Origin: Jonesia quinghaiensis DSM 15701
Lineage (GTDB): Bacteria > Actinomycetota > Actinomycetes > Actinomycetales > Cellulomonadaceae
DNA: 64,000 bases
Direction of reading: 5' to 3'
NCBI RefSeq assembly: GCF_000423205.1
Contig: NZ_KE383990.1
Location: forward strand, 125,230 to 189,229
The notes beneath the pieces are model-generated. The model saw only the letters and a program-made list of their open reading frames with translations, searched no databases and was not told the origin of the DNA. A program made the position numbers and the translations under genes. Positions 8,908 to 17,279 of this stretch are shown in pieces (the stretch's first letter is position 1; every line of letters starts with the position of its first letter).

Positions 8908-9624
8908 ATGTGGGCTAACTTCTGGTTCGTCGTCTTTCCCTACGTCTGCTTCGCCATATTCGTGGTGGGACACATCTGGCGATACCGCCACGACCAGTTC
9001 GGGTGGACCACCCGAACAAGCCAAGTCCTCGAATCACGGTGGCTACGCCTAGGTTCACCGCTCTTCCACTTTGGGGCCCTCTTCGTCATCGTGGGACACA
9101 TTGGGGGGCTTCTGATCCCACCAAGCTGGACCCGAGCCATCGGCATTGATGACCACACCTACCACCTGGTTGCCGTATGGGGCGGGGCAGTAGCCGGACT
9201 CGTCCTGTGCGCCGGGCTCATCATTTTATTGATCCGCCGATTCGCCTACTCACAACGCATCCGCGTCGTCACCAACGGGTGGGACTACCTCATGTACGCA
9301 CTGCTCACAGCAGAAATATTCGTAGGCATGTGGCAAACCATCGCGATCAACATCTTCGGTGAAGGATACGAGTACCGCGGAACAATATCCGTGTGGTTCC
9401 GCCAACTCTTCATCCTCCAACCAGATCCCGCAATGATCCTCGACGCACCCATCTGGTACGCCTGGCACGCAGTACTAGCCTGCCTCATCATGGCGATCTG
9501 GCCCTTCACACGCCTCGTCCACGTGTGGTCAATTCCCGTGGCCTACCTCGCCCGCCCCTACGTGGTCTACCGCAGGAAACACGCACCAGATATCGCACCA
9601 GTCACCACACGGATGCGCCGCTAA
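8908..9624 (+). CDS. narI: Respiratory nitrate reductase gamma subunit NarI (cytochrome b)
   Basis: A 238-aa membrane subunit with about five transmembrane helices that oxidises menaquinol and binds two b haems. His54 and His64 (FHFGALFVIVGH) and His187 and His205 (WHAVLACLIMAIWPFTRLVH) match the haem ligands of the family. The short cytoplasmic tail anchors NarGH. GAAAGGA precedes the ATG, 3 bases after the narJ stop. A strong terminator follows, ending the narGHJI operon. Confidence 0.96.
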   Translation: MWANFWFVVFPYVCFAIFVVGHIWRYRHDQFGWTTRTSQVLESRWLRLGSPLFHFGALFVIVGHIGGLLIPPSWTRAIGIDDHTYHLVAVWGGAVAGLVLCAGLIILLIRRFAYSQRIRVVTNGWDYLMYALLTAEIFVGMWQTIAINIFGEGYEYRGTISVWFRQLFILQPDPAMILDAPIWYAWHAVLACLIMAIWPFTRLVHVWSIPVAYLARPYVVYRRKHAPDIAPVTTRMRR

Positions 9625-9636
9625 CAACACCGCATT

Positions 9637-9674
9637 GGTGGTGCACACAACTCTGCAAAGTTGTGTGCACCACC
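9637..9674. terminator. Terminator between narI and moeA
   Basis: A perfect 16-bp stem (9637-9652 with 9659-9674) around the 6-nt loop CTGCAA lies between the convergent narI (+) and moeA (-) genes. It is symmetric enough to act on both strands, though no long U tract follows on either side. Confidence 0.8.
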
Positions 9675-9686
9675 GAAACAATCACA

Positions 9687-10907
9687 TCACCACGGAAAAT
9701 CGAGAAGCGGAACAACCGAACCAGCCTTCACCCCACCAGGGGGAACAACCATCACACCATCAGCACCAGCAAGCCCACGCATCATGCCCGAACCAAGCCA
9801 CTGCATCTCCCGCCCAACCCGGCGCGCATCAACCCAAGCAAGAGAACACGGCACGAGGCGCGTGTCACGCGCAGGAGCGTGAACATCAGCCAGCGCAACA
9901 ACCTCACCTAACACGGGCAGAGGCAAACCCAACAAACCACACACCAGCGGGCGCACCAACGTCAACATCCCACCCAATGAAGCAGACAACGGGTTCCCCG
10001 GCAGCCCAACAATAAACTGTTCACCGCGGCGAGCAAGGAGATTCGGATGGCCTGGACGCATCGCAATAGAATCAACAACCAACTCCGCGCCCACCTGCGC
10101 CAACGCAGTATGCACATGATCACGAGGACCAGCAGCAGTACCACCCGTGGTGATCACAACATCAGCTTCACTACCGCTAATAGCAGCAACCGTCGCCTCC
10201 AACGTGTCCGGGACACACCGCACGTTCCCTACCTGCAACCCCAACGCCCGCGCGTACGCAGGGAACTGCGGAGCGAAAGCATCACGAACCTCCCCAACAC
10301 CAGGAACACCGAAGTGGATTACCTCATCACCCAAAATCAGAATGTCCACACTCACCGGGCGCCGAACCACAACAGTGTCCACACCCGCCATCGCAGCCAA
10401 TCCAACATGAGCAGGCGACAAACGAACACCAGCATCAACAAGCGTTTCACCCAACTGCGCCTCAGCGCCCGCCGGGCGAACATGAGACTGGTCAAAAGGT
10501 TCCCGAGCATCAAGGGCCTCGACCCACTGCGCCCCATCACGGTCCACGACACGCGCAAACTCACGGCGAACCACCCCGAACGTTCCAGAAGGAACCACCC
10601 CACCAGTCGCGATCAACACCGCTTCACCGGCCCCCAATTCCACCTGCGAAACATGGCCAGCGAGCGCAGGTTGATCAATGATGCGCCATGGTCCTTGCGG
10701 GTGGGCGACGGCCCAGCCATCCATGGCGGAGGTGTTGTCTCTGGGCAGGTTGGTGTGGGAGGTGATCGGGTGGGCCAGGGCCTCTCCGGTAGCGTGTGCC
10801 ACAGAGATAGTCACGGTGCTTACTGGTTGTGCGATGTTGTGCGCGGCGCGGTGTGCATCGGTCCAGTGGGGTTCGATGAGGGTTTGGGTGTTGGTCACGG
10901 TGCCCAT
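9687..10907 (-). CDS. moeA: Molybdopterin molybdenumtransferase MoeA
   Basis: A 406-aa enzyme that inserts molybdate into adenylylated molybdopterin. The N-terminal region has the conserved PRDNTSAMDGWAV motif. The central MoCF-binding domain has ITTGGTAAGPRDH, then MRPGHP and VGLPGNPLSA, all MoeA hallmarks. A C-terminal beta domain completes it. The gene is divergent from moaC-mog with a very short gap, so the promoters must overlap. No clear ribosome site precedes the ATG at 10907. The + strand changes from C/A-rich to G/T-rich at about 10,660 inside this gene, with no loss of conserved motifs on either side. Confidence 0.93.
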   Translation of the reverse strand: MGTVTNTQTLIEPHWTDAHRAAHNIAQPVSTVTISVAHATGEALAHPITSHTNLPRDNTSAMDGWAVAHPQGPWRIIDQPALAGHVSQVELGAGEAVLIATGGVVPSGTFGVVRREFARVVDRDGAQWVEALDAREPFDQSHVRPAGAEAQLGETLVDAGVRLSPAHVGLAAMAGVDTVVVRRPVSVDILILGDEVIHFGVPGVGEVRDAFAPQFPAYARALGLQVGNVRCVPDTLEATVAAISGSEADVVITTGGTAAGPRDHVHTALAQVGAELVVDSIAMRPGHPNLLARRGEQFIVGLPGNPLSASLGGMLTLVRPLVCGLLGLPLPVLGEVVALADVHAPARDTRLVPCSLAWVDARRVGREMQWLGSGMMRGLAGADGVMVVPPGGVKAGSVVPLLDFPW

Positions 10908-10935
10908 TGTGTCAAGGTTGATGGAGGTTCGTAAA

Positions 10936-12021
10936 GTGAAGAATGTTTCGCAAAGTTTGACCCATGTTAATGCTGAAGGTGATGTGCGGATGGTTGATGT
11001 GGGGGGGAAGCCTGTGTCACAGCGGGGTGCTGTGGCGCGGGCTTTTGTGGTGTGTAGTGAGCGGGTGGTGCATCTGCTGCGTACTGGTGAATTGGCGAAG
11101 GGTGACGCGTTGGCTGTTGCTCGGATTGCGGCGATTGCGTCAGTGAAAAAAACTCCTGATCTTATTCCGTTGTGTCACCCGTTGGCGGTGACTGGGGTGG
11201 ATGTGGTGGTCAAAGTTGTTGAGGGTGGTGTTGATCTGGAAGCGAGTGTGCGCACAGCGGATCGTACGGGTATTGAGATGGAGGCGCTCACAGCTGTCAC
11301 GGTGGGGGCATTGAACATTATTGACATGGTGAAGGCTGTGGATCGTGGTGCGCATATTGGGTTTGCGCGTATTGACCGTAAGGAAGGCGGGGCTTCTGGT
11401 GGTTGGGTGCGTGATGGCGCTGGAACCATGACGTCAGTCGACGAAACAGGCGAAGCTGAGGCTGTTTCCCCACACGTGGACAACGAAGAACACCCAACAC
11501 CAGTGAGCGACCCTTATATCGCTGTCATCACGGTGTCAGACCGTGCCGCGGCGGGGGAGCGTGCTGATGAAACGGGTCCTTTGTTGATGGCAGCTGCACA
11601 CAGGTGGACATCACCGGCTGTTGCGGTCACTGTTCCTGATGATGAGGAGCGGATCGCTGAGGTTGTTCGAGAGCATGTCTTGGGTGGTGCGTGGCTTGTG
11701 GTCACAACGGGTGGCACGGGGATAACAACCCGTGATGTGACACCCCAAGCGGTGGAGCCACTTTTTGATCGGTCTCTTCCTGCGTTGGCGCATCAGTTAC
11801 AGATCAGTGGTGTGGGGAAGGCGCCTGGTGCGTTACTGTCACGTTCCGTTGCGGGGATTAGTCGCCGCACACTCGTGGTGACGTTACCGGGTTCAGTGGG
11901 TGCGGTTCGTGACGGGATTGCCGTGCTAGATGGCATCGTTGAGCATGTGCGGGAGCAGTTGCGCAATGCTAACCATGATGATGCTTCTCAGGGTGTTGTG
12001 GTGCAGGGGAGTGATTCGTGA
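10936..12021 (+). CDS. moaC: MoaC-Mog bifunctional Mo-cofactor protein
   Basis: About 361 aa in two domains. Residues 1-155 are MoaC, cyclic pyranopterin monophosphate synthase (LTHVNAEGDVRMVDV, PLCHPLAVTGVDV, DRTGIEMEALTAV, DMVKAVDRG). A linker follows. Residues about 190-345 are MogA/MoaB, molybdopterin adenylyltransferase (VITVSDRAAAGERADETG, VTTGGTGITTRDVTPQA, LPGSVGAVRDG). The fusion thus joins an early step and the adenylylation step before MoeA. GTG at 10936 has GGAGG 8 nt upstream; ATG at 10921 is the alternative and adds five residues. The stop overlaps the moaE start. Confidence 0.93.
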   Translation: MKNVSQSLTHVNAEGDVRMVDVGGKPVSQRGAVARAFVVCSERVVHLLRTGELAKGDALAVARIAAIASVKKTPDLIPLCHPLAVTGVDVVVKVVEGGVDLEASVRTADRTGIEMEALTAVTVGALNIIDMVKAVDRGAHIGFARIDRKEGGASGGWVRDGAGTMTSVDETGEAEAVSPHVDNEEHPTPVSDPYIAVITVSDRAAAGERADETGPLLMAAAHRWTSPAVAVTVPDDEERIAEVVREHVLGGAWLVVTTGGTGITTRDVTPQAVEPLFDRSLPALAHQLQISGVGKAPGALLSRSVAGISRRTLVVTLPGSVGAVRDGIAVLDGIVEHVREQLRNANHDDASQGVVVQGSDS

Positions 12022-12455
12022 TGGATGTTCCTGAGTCTGTGGTTGTTGTTGCTCGGGTGTGCAAGGAGGCGTTGTCTGTTGCTGAGCATGAGGATGGTGT
12101 TGCTCATGCTCATATGGGTGCGGTGGTCTCGTTTTGTGGTGTGGTTCGTGACCATGATGGTGGGGCGTCTGTGGAACGTTTGTTCTATGAAGGGCACCCG
12201 CATGCTGAGCAAATATTGAAAAGTATTGCCTCTGATGTTGCTGCCCGTTACCCGGCTGTGCGGGTGGCGATTAGTCACCGTATTGGTGATTTGGTGGTGG
12301 GTGATGTTGCGTTGGTGGCGGCTGTTGCTTCAGCGCATCGTGCGCAGGCTTTCTCCGCGTGTGCTGAGCTTGTGGAGGACGTGAAGGCGCGGTTGCCAAT
12401 CTGGAAAGAACAGTTTTTCTCTGACGGCACGAGTGAGTGGGTGGGGTCGCTGTGA
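12021..12455 (+). CDS. moaE: Molybdopterin synthase catalytic subunit MoaE
   Basis: A 144-aa MoaE that transfers sulfur from MoaD thiocarboxylate to cPMP, making molybdopterin. Visible family motifs are GAVVSFCGVVRDHD, YEGHP, SHRIGDLVVGD, SAHRAQAF and, near the end, LPIWKEQF, which carries a catalytic lysine. The ATG at 12021 overlaps the preceding stop (TGATG) and GTG 12018 is an alternative in the same frame; GGGGAG lies upstream. Its stop overlaps the moaA GTG, so moaC-mog, moaE and moaA form one coupled unit. The partner moaD is nearby but on the other strand. Confidence 0.94.
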   Translation: MDVPESVVVVARVCKEALSVAEHEDGVAHAHMGAVVSFCGVVRDHDGGASVERLFYEGHPHAEQILKSIASDVAARYPAVRVAISHRIGDLVVGDVALVAAVASAHRAQAFSACAELVEDVKARLPIWKEQFFSDGTSEWVGSL

Positions 12456-13513
12456 GTGTGTCATTGGGGATGCCGCGGGTTCTGGCGCCTGTTGAGGTGG
12501 GGCTGGGGGAGAGTGCTGCTCTTGGCCCAGGGTTGCTGACAGACAGGTTTGGTCGGGTGCACCGGGATTTGCGGATCTCTTTGACGGACAAATGTAATTT
12601 GCGGTGTACGTATTGCATGCCTGAGCAGGGGATGCCTTGGATTGCTCGCGATAAACAGCTCAGCGTTGAGGAGATGGCGCGGATTGCGGGTATTGCTGTA
12701 GCGCACGGGGTCACAGAGATTCGGTTGACTGGTGGTGAGCCGTTGCTTCACCGCGATGTTGTGGACATAACACGTCGCCTTGCGTCTTTACCTGGCGCCC
12801 CGGAGGTGTCGATGACAACGAACGGCGTGCACCTGGTGAAGTTAGCTGGCCCACTACGGGATGCTGGGTTAACGAGGCTCAATATTTCATTGGATACCGT
12901 TGATCGGGACCGGTTCCGTCAGTTGACGCGCAGGGACCAGTTTGATGCTGTCCTACAAGGGTTGGATGCTGCTGATGAAGCGGGGTTCACAGGGACAAAA
13001 CTCAACTCTGTGCTTTTACGTGGCGTCAATGATGATGAGGCACCAGCGCTGATGGAGTTTGCGCATGGCCGCGGTTATGAACCGCGATTTATTGAGCAGA
13101 TGCCACTCGATGCTGGTCACACCTGGAGCCGGGACACCATGGTCACCGCAGATGAGATATTCGCTGCGCTCACCGACCAACACACGTTGACCCCAGTGCC
13201 GCACCGTGGTGCAGCGCCAGCACAACGCTGGTACGTCGATGGGACATCAGCGATGGTGGGCATTATTGCCTCCGTGACTCGCCCATTTTGTGGGGCCTGT
13301 GACCGGATCCGGTTGACCTCTGACGGGCAACTGCGTAACTGTTTGTTCCAACGCGGAGAGTCAGATTTACGGGCGCTGGTGCGGGCAGGGGGCAGTGATC
13401 AAGACATCGCCCACGCACTGGGTGTGTCTATAGAGCAGAAACTTCCCGGACACGGGGTCAATGATCCAGGTTTTATTCAACCCGAACGCGGTATGTCAGC
13501 GATTGGCGGGTAG
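12452..13513 (+). CDS. moaA: GTP 3',8-cyclase MoaA (radical SAM)
   Basis: A 353-aa radical SAM enzyme that, with MoaC, converts GTP to cyclic pyranopterin monophosphate. The N-terminal SAM cluster motif is CNLRCTYC (Cys48, 52, 55 from the GTG at 12452). RLTGGEP follows. The C-terminal [4Fe-4S] site is CGACDRIRLTSDGQLRNC. The protein ends in the Gly-Gly tail typical of MoaA. The GTG at 12452 overlaps the moaE stop (GTGA); an ATG at 12470 and a GTG at 12437 are alternatives. Transcription is as part of moaC-mog/moaE/moaA. Confidence 0.95.
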   Translation: MSVSLGMPRVLAPVEVGLGESAALGPGLLTDRFGRVHRDLRISLTDKCNLRCTYCMPEQGMPWIARDKQLSVEEMARIAGIAVAHGVTEIRLTGGEPLLHRDVVDITRRLASLPGAPEVSMTTNGVHLVKLAGPLRDAGLTRLNISLDTVDRDRFRQLTRRDQFDAVLQGLDAADEAGFTGTKLNSVLLRGVNDDEAPALMEFAHGRGYEPRFIEQMPLDAGHTWSRDTMVTADEIFAALTDQHTLTPVPHRGAAPAQRWYVDGTSAMVGIIASVTRPFCGACDRIRLTSDGQLRNCLFQRGESDLRALVRAGGSDQDIAHALGVSIEQKLPGHGVNDPGFIQPERGMSAIGG

Positions 13514-13528
13514 TGTCCCACCAATCGC
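13499..13528. terminator. Convergent terminator moaA / moaD
   Basis: GCGATTGG-C-GGG (13499-13510) pairs with CCC-A-CCAATCGC (13517-13528), with a single mismatch and a 6-nt loop that contains the moaA stop codon. It lies between the convergent moaA and moaD genes and can serve both. Confidence 0.7.
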
Positions 13529-13542
13529 CAACAGGTGGACGT

Positions 13543-13797
13543 TCACCCGCCCGCGAATGGTGGAAGAACATCGACAGCTACATCACCTGCCACTGGGGCT
13601 CCGAGGTTTTCGGCGCTCATGCTTTGCCCATTGACTAAGTAAGAGCTCAACCCCATGACGCGTTGTAGTTCCGCGCCATGCCGGGAGATCGCAGCATGTG
13701 TTGCCTCGGAAATTGTTGATGCACTGTACGTTTCTTGCGATGTTCCGTGCGCTGCAGCACGAGCCCCGGCGTAGTACGTCAAAGTGATCTCAGGCAT
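13543..13797 (-). CDS. moaD: Molybdopterin synthase sulfur carrier MoaD
   Basis: An 84-aa ubiquitin-like protein ending in VLPPFAGG. The terminal Gly-Gly is adenylylated by MoeB and converted to the thiocarboxylate that MoaE uses. The beta-grasp pattern (ITLTYYAGARAAAHG at the start, SSYLVNG in the middle) fits the family. It is the last gene of the minus-strand run moeB-modA-modB-modC-mobA-DUF6457-moaD. Confidence 0.9.
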   Translation of the reverse strand: MPEITLTYYAGARAAAHGTSQETYSASTISEATHAAISRHGAELQRVMGLSSYLVNGQSMSAENLGAPVAGDVAVDVLPPFAGG

Positions 13798-13801
13798 GAC
13801 A

Positions 13802-14071
13802 TTAACTTTCAGTGACGTGGTCGGTGTGAGGGACAGTATTGCTGATCTCAGCGATGAGACGGCGCGCTTCGTCCACGTCCCCGCCGGCGCGGGCGACCGC
13901 TAACCCAATGTAGTACGTCGTGATGGGGCCAGCTGGGCGGGCAACGTTATGGGCAACCTCTCGGGTGAGGTCCAATAGTTCTGTGAGCGGTGGGGTTGTC
14001 GCTGCATTGTCATCAAGGTTTAACGTGGTTGCCAAATGGGTGGCCCATTGCTCAACGGTGTAGTTAGTCAT
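13802..14071 (-). CDS. DUF6457 family protein
   Basis: An 89-aa acidic, helical protein (TVEQWATHLATTLNL, LLDLTREVAHNVARPAGPITTYYIGLAVA). This pattern matches DUF6457, a family I recall next to mobA in actinobacteria. Its start at 14071 overlaps the mobA stop by 4 bases and it lies 4 bp from moaD. That placement argues for a role in molybdenum-cofactor handling, perhaps helping MobA or cofactor delivery, but no biochemical function can be read from it. Confidence 0.75.
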   Translation of the reverse strand: MTNYTVEQWATHLATTLNLDDNAATTPPLTELLDLTREVAHNVARPAGPITTYYIGLAVARAGGDVDEARRLIAEISNTVPHTDHVTES

Positions 14072-14685
14072 GGTTTCTCCTGGGGTGGTGTGTTAGTGGT
14101 GTCGTGTCGTAGTTGGATCAAGTCATCGGGGGTGTCCACGTCACGCGTCCACACATCATGAACTGCAACGTGATGCGCGCTTAAGGCAGTGAAGAGCCTG
14201 CGCACGGGTTGATTGACGACAGCGTTGTCGGCGTTGAGCGCGGTTAAAGCGCGGCGCAGTGGTGCCACCCTGTACAACGCTACGAGGGGTTGTGGGCGCC
14301 CAGTGGAATCGGTGGCGAGGAAAGCATCAGCATCGTTGTGATGCGTGGCTGCGAAAAGATCAGGAAAAGCGCGAGCCCCAAATGGGGTGTCACATGCAAC
14401 GACAGCGCACCAGGTGGTGTGTGAGGGGACAAGATCAATTCCAGCAGCTATCCCGGCAAGCGGGCCACCACCAGGTGGCTGTTCTTGAGTGGTCAAAACA
14501 GGGTGGGAGAGGGGCATTGTGGGGGTTGGCCCGACCACAATCAACGGTGCGCAGGTTGACGCCAATGAGGTCACCAAGAGGTCAAGGAACGTTGATTCCC
14601 CCAGGGTCAGCGCAGCCTTATCCGCTCCGCCGAGACGCGTACCACGCCCGCCAGCCAACAAAATGGCCGCAGCTGTATCAGTCAT
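14068..14685 (-). CDS. mobA: Molybdenum cofactor guanylyltransferase MobA
   Basis: A 205-aa nucleotidyltransferase that links GMP to Mo-molybdopterin, giving the bis-MGD form needed by NarG. The N-terminal AAAILLAGGRGTRLGGADKA is the GTP-binding loop of MobA. GGGPLAGIAAG and VVACDTPF follow, then PQPLVALY. The ATG at 14685 lies inside the modC end (8-bp overlap); a longer frame to 14781 lies wholly in modC and is rejected. It is likely cotranscribed with modABC. Confidence 0.9.
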   Translation of the reverse strand: MTDTAAAILLAGGRGTRLGGADKAALTLGESTFLDLLVTSLASTCAPLIVVGPTPTMPLSHPVLTTQEQPPGGGPLAGIAAGIDLVPSHTTWCAVVACDTPFGARAFPDLFAATHHNDADAFLATDSTGRPQPLVALYRVAPLRRALTALNADNAVVNQPVRRLFTALSAHHVAVHDVWTRDVDTPDDLIQLRHDTTNTPPQEKP

Positions 14686-15760
14686 GAGCGTCCCCACGTG
14701 CGTAGATACTGAGACTTGTTGCTTTGAGACCCGCAGTGACAGTGTCACCTTCAGTGATGCGCAGGTCAAGCAAAGCATCAACGGTAATGTCTGCCCACAC
14801 CGGTAACGGACCGGTGAGGTGGAGGCGAGCCAGTGACCCTAAAATTTCGATGTGGTCAACCTGTGCCGCCCACTGGTTACGTTGTGATGTTGCGGTAGAT
14901 CCTCGAGACACCGTGATGTCACTTGGGCGAAAAGACACCCACACATGTGATGGTTCTGTTGATGCATCACGGCCCTCAGCGACGGAAGCCAAGATGTGGC
15001 CCGAAGACAATACGAGCTGGTCAGGTGCCGTGTGATCACGTTGAGCAGCCACAATATTGACACCAAGAAACCGGGCGGCAAAAGCAGACCGAGGTGTCCG
15101 TGAAACGTCCTCGACTGTGCCGTATTGGATGAGTGTTCCCTCCTCAATAACCGCAACATGGGTGGCTAGCGTCAACACATCAAGTGGGTGGTGCGTGGTG
15201 AACACCAAAGGCGTGTTTTGCGCTGCCATGAGCGATCTAACAGCGGCCCGGATTTCTGCTGCCGTGGCAGTGTCTAATGCAGAGAACGGTTCATCAAGCA
15301 AGAGCGCATCATGCGGTGCAGTGAGAGCGCAAGCAATAGCTACCCGGGTTGCTTGACCAGACGACAGCGTTGAGGTGCGCCGGTCCACCAAACTTGTCAA
15401 ACCCGTACGGTCCAGGATCGCCGCTACGTGCTGCGTTGCCGCTGTTCGCCCATGGTGGGTGCGTGCAATGTGGTTGAGCACGGTGCCCACCCTCTGGGTG
15501 GGCGGTAAATGTGGCTCCGGGAAAACCAGGGGTATTCGCCGCTTCCACGCAGGCAATTGGGTGAGAGGAGCCCCTCCTACCGAGATATTTGACCCAGGGC
15601 GTGGAGTGTCCAACCCGGCGATCAACCGCAACACACTAGTTTTTCCTGCACCATTGGGCCCAATGAGAGCTAACCTGTCACTCGGGTTGACCGTGAATTG
15701 CACATCCAACGCAATTCCACGACTCGCTGAGCCCGTCATGTGCGCACCCAACGCTGTCAT
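14678..15760 (-). CDS. modC: Molybdate ABC transporter ATP-binding protein ModC
   Basis: A 360-aa ABC ATPase. Walker A is GPNGAGKT (residues 34-41), the signature is LSSGQ (a variant of LSGGQ), Walker B is ALLLDEP, and the H-loop is FTTHHP. The C-terminal 120 residues form the TOBE/MOP-like domain that binds oxyanion in ModC proteins. It energises molybdate uptake through ModB. Its start overlaps the modB stop by 4 bases. Specificity for molybdate rather than sulfate is inferred from the Mo-cofactor neighbours. Confidence 0.9.
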   Translation of the reverse strand: MTALGAHMTGSASRGIALDVQFTVNPSDRLALIGPNGAGKTSVLRLIAGLDTPRPGSNISVGGAPLTQLPAWKRRIPLVFPEPHLPPTQRVGTVLNHIARTHHGRTAATQHVAAILDRTGLTSLVDRRTSTLSSGQATRVAIACALTAPHDALLLDEPFSALDTATAAEIRAAVRSLMAAQNTPLVFTTHHPLDVLTLATHVAVIEEGTLIQYGTVEDVSRTPRSAFAARFLGVNIVAAQRDHTAPDQLVLSSGHILASVAEGRDASTEPSHVWVSFRPSDITVSRGSTATSQRNQWAAQVDHIEILGSLARLHLTGPLPVWADITVDALLDLRITEGDTVTAGLKATSLSIYARGDAHD

Positions 15761-16539
15761 CGCACGCCTCCGGTCAACGCTGGGGTGCGCAACAGGCCAA
15801 GAATAAGGCAGGCAATAACCAGCATGAGCGCGGCGGCCGTCAACGCAGCATCAATGTCGTACCCCAACAGAGCATTAATGGCGACCGGCAACGTTTGTGT
15901 GCGCCCAGCAATCGCCCCAGCAACCGTCAGCGTCGCACCAAATTCCCCAAGCGCCCTTGCGAAACCCAAGGCAAGAGCCGTCAGTAGCGCTGGGCGAATT
16001 GTGGGAAGAGTAATGAGAAAAAACGCCCGCCGAGGGGTAAAACCAAGCGTTGCGGCGACTTCTTCCCCGCGATGCCCATGAGCAGTTAACGCAGCATCAA
16101 CAGTAGTAATGATGAAAGGCAACGCAACAAAGGTCTGCGCAAGAACAACGGCACTTGTCGTGTAAGCAATACTGACCCCAGCGTGACTGAGTACATCACC
16201 TAAAAAGGACCCTCGCCCCAACGCATACAACAAGGCAACACCAGCAACCACCGGCGGTAACACCAACGGGACGGACACAACAACACGCACAGCCTCACGT
16301 AAAGGCCCTGTGCGCGCGGCAAGCCACCACGCACAGGGAACACCCAATAACGCGGCAATCATCGTGGAAACCACCGCCGTGCGCAGCGAAAGTCCTAACG
16401 CCCCACTGACCGCCGGGTCCACCAGAATCTCCGGGACCCGCAGCCACGGCACACGCATCAACAGCGCCACCAACGGAACAACCAGAAACACGACTGCCGC
16501 GGTAGCCCCAATCCGAGACGACACGGGGGTGGGCATCAT
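15757..16539 (-). CDS. modB: Molybdate ABC transporter permease ModB
   Basis: A 260-aa integral membrane protein with about six helices. The EAA loop of ABC permeases is visible as EEVAATLGFTPRRAFFLITLP, and FARALGEFGATLTVAG follows, a ModB/CysT hallmark. It forms the channel that passes molybdate from ModA to the cytoplasm. Stop and start overlaps with modC and modA (4 bases each) show tight coupling. Confidence 0.92.
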   Translation of the reverse strand: MMPTPVSSRIGATAAVVFLVVPLVALLMRVPWLRVPEILVDPAVSGALGLSLRTAVVSTMIAALLGVPCAWWLAARTGPLREAVRVVVSVPLVLPPVVAGVALLYALGRGSFLGDVLSHAGVSIAYTTSAVVLAQTFVALPFIITTVDAALTAHGHRGEEVAATLGFTPRRAFFLITLPTIRPALLTALALGFARALGEFGATLTVAGAIAGRTQTLPVAINALLGYDIDAALTAAALMLVIACLILGLLRTPALTGGVR

Positions 16540-17279
16540 TCAGATACTCCAGGCGAATCGAAACCATGCTGTGCAAGAATCTCTTGCCCAGCATCAGACA
16601 ACACAGTGTCCACAAACGCTGCCCCCACGTCCGAGCCACCCAAACCAGCAATCGCATACGTTGTCGACGGCAGTGAGACACCGGACAACACCACCGCATC
16701 AACCTCCTTCGTGGCACGAACATCAGTGGCGTACACCAACGCAACATCAACCTGCCCCGTAGTCAGCGCAGACAACGCATGGGACACATCAGTTCCCTGA
16801 GTCACCACCTGAGGCGTCACCCCGGCAGTTTCGGCAAACTCACGAGCAAGGACCCCACACGGCGCAGTCTCCACGCATTGAGCCACACTCACTTCCTCCA
16901 GATCACCCACCTCACCGATGCCCGCAGGATTCCCTTCCGCCACAGCCACGGTAAGCGAATTTGATGCTAGGGGTACCCAATCGGAAACCTGCGCAACCGT
17001 CATCGCTTCAGTGTCAGCTGTCGCCAACACGTCAACCTCTGTCCCCTGTGACACCGCGAGCGCCAGAGCGTGAGAATTGCCGAAGCTTAGGGCGGTGTGG
17101 GTGTTGTGGTGTTGGTCGTGTAGTGCGGCGATGTCGGTGAAGGCGCCGCGTAGTGATGCTGCGGCGAAGATGGTTGCTGAGTGTTGGGTTGCGGGTGCCG
17201 TGGTGGTGGAGCAACTGGTGAGCAGCAGGCAGGTGATGGTGAGCAGGGTGAGGTTGCGGTGGCGTGTTGGTGTGTTCAT
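16536..17279 (-). CDS. modA: Molybdate-binding lipoprotein ModA
   Basis: A 247-aa periplasmic-type binding protein. The N-terminus is a lipoprotein signal (hydrophobic stretch then LLLTSC, the lipobox Cys near residue 23). The mature protein has the ModA motifs IFAAASLRGAFTDIA, SFGNSHALA and DVLATAD. It captures molybdate outside the membrane for ModBC. The ATG at 17279 overlaps the moeB stop (ATGA); an upstream GTG at 17297 is less likely. Coding-strand composition flips at about 17,080: C/A-rich towards the 5' end, G/T-rich towards the 3' end. Confidence 0.92.
   Translation of the reverse strand: MNTPTRHRNLTLLTITCLLLTSCSTTTAPATQHSATIFAAASLRGAFTDIAALHDQHHNTHTALSFGNSHALALAVSQGTEVDVLATADTEAMTVAQVSDWVPLASNSLTVAVAEGNPAGIGEVGDLEEVSVAQCVETAPCGVLAREFAETAGVTPQVVTQGTDVSHALSALTTGQVDVALVYATDVRATKEVDAVVLSGVSLPSTTYAIAGLGGSDVGAAFVDTVLSDAGQEILAQHGFDSPGVSE

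Noticed and set aside
10047-10934. 295-codon plus-strand frame opposite moeA
   Set aside because: Shadow of moeA in the skewed block; MoeA motifs are complete on the minus strand.
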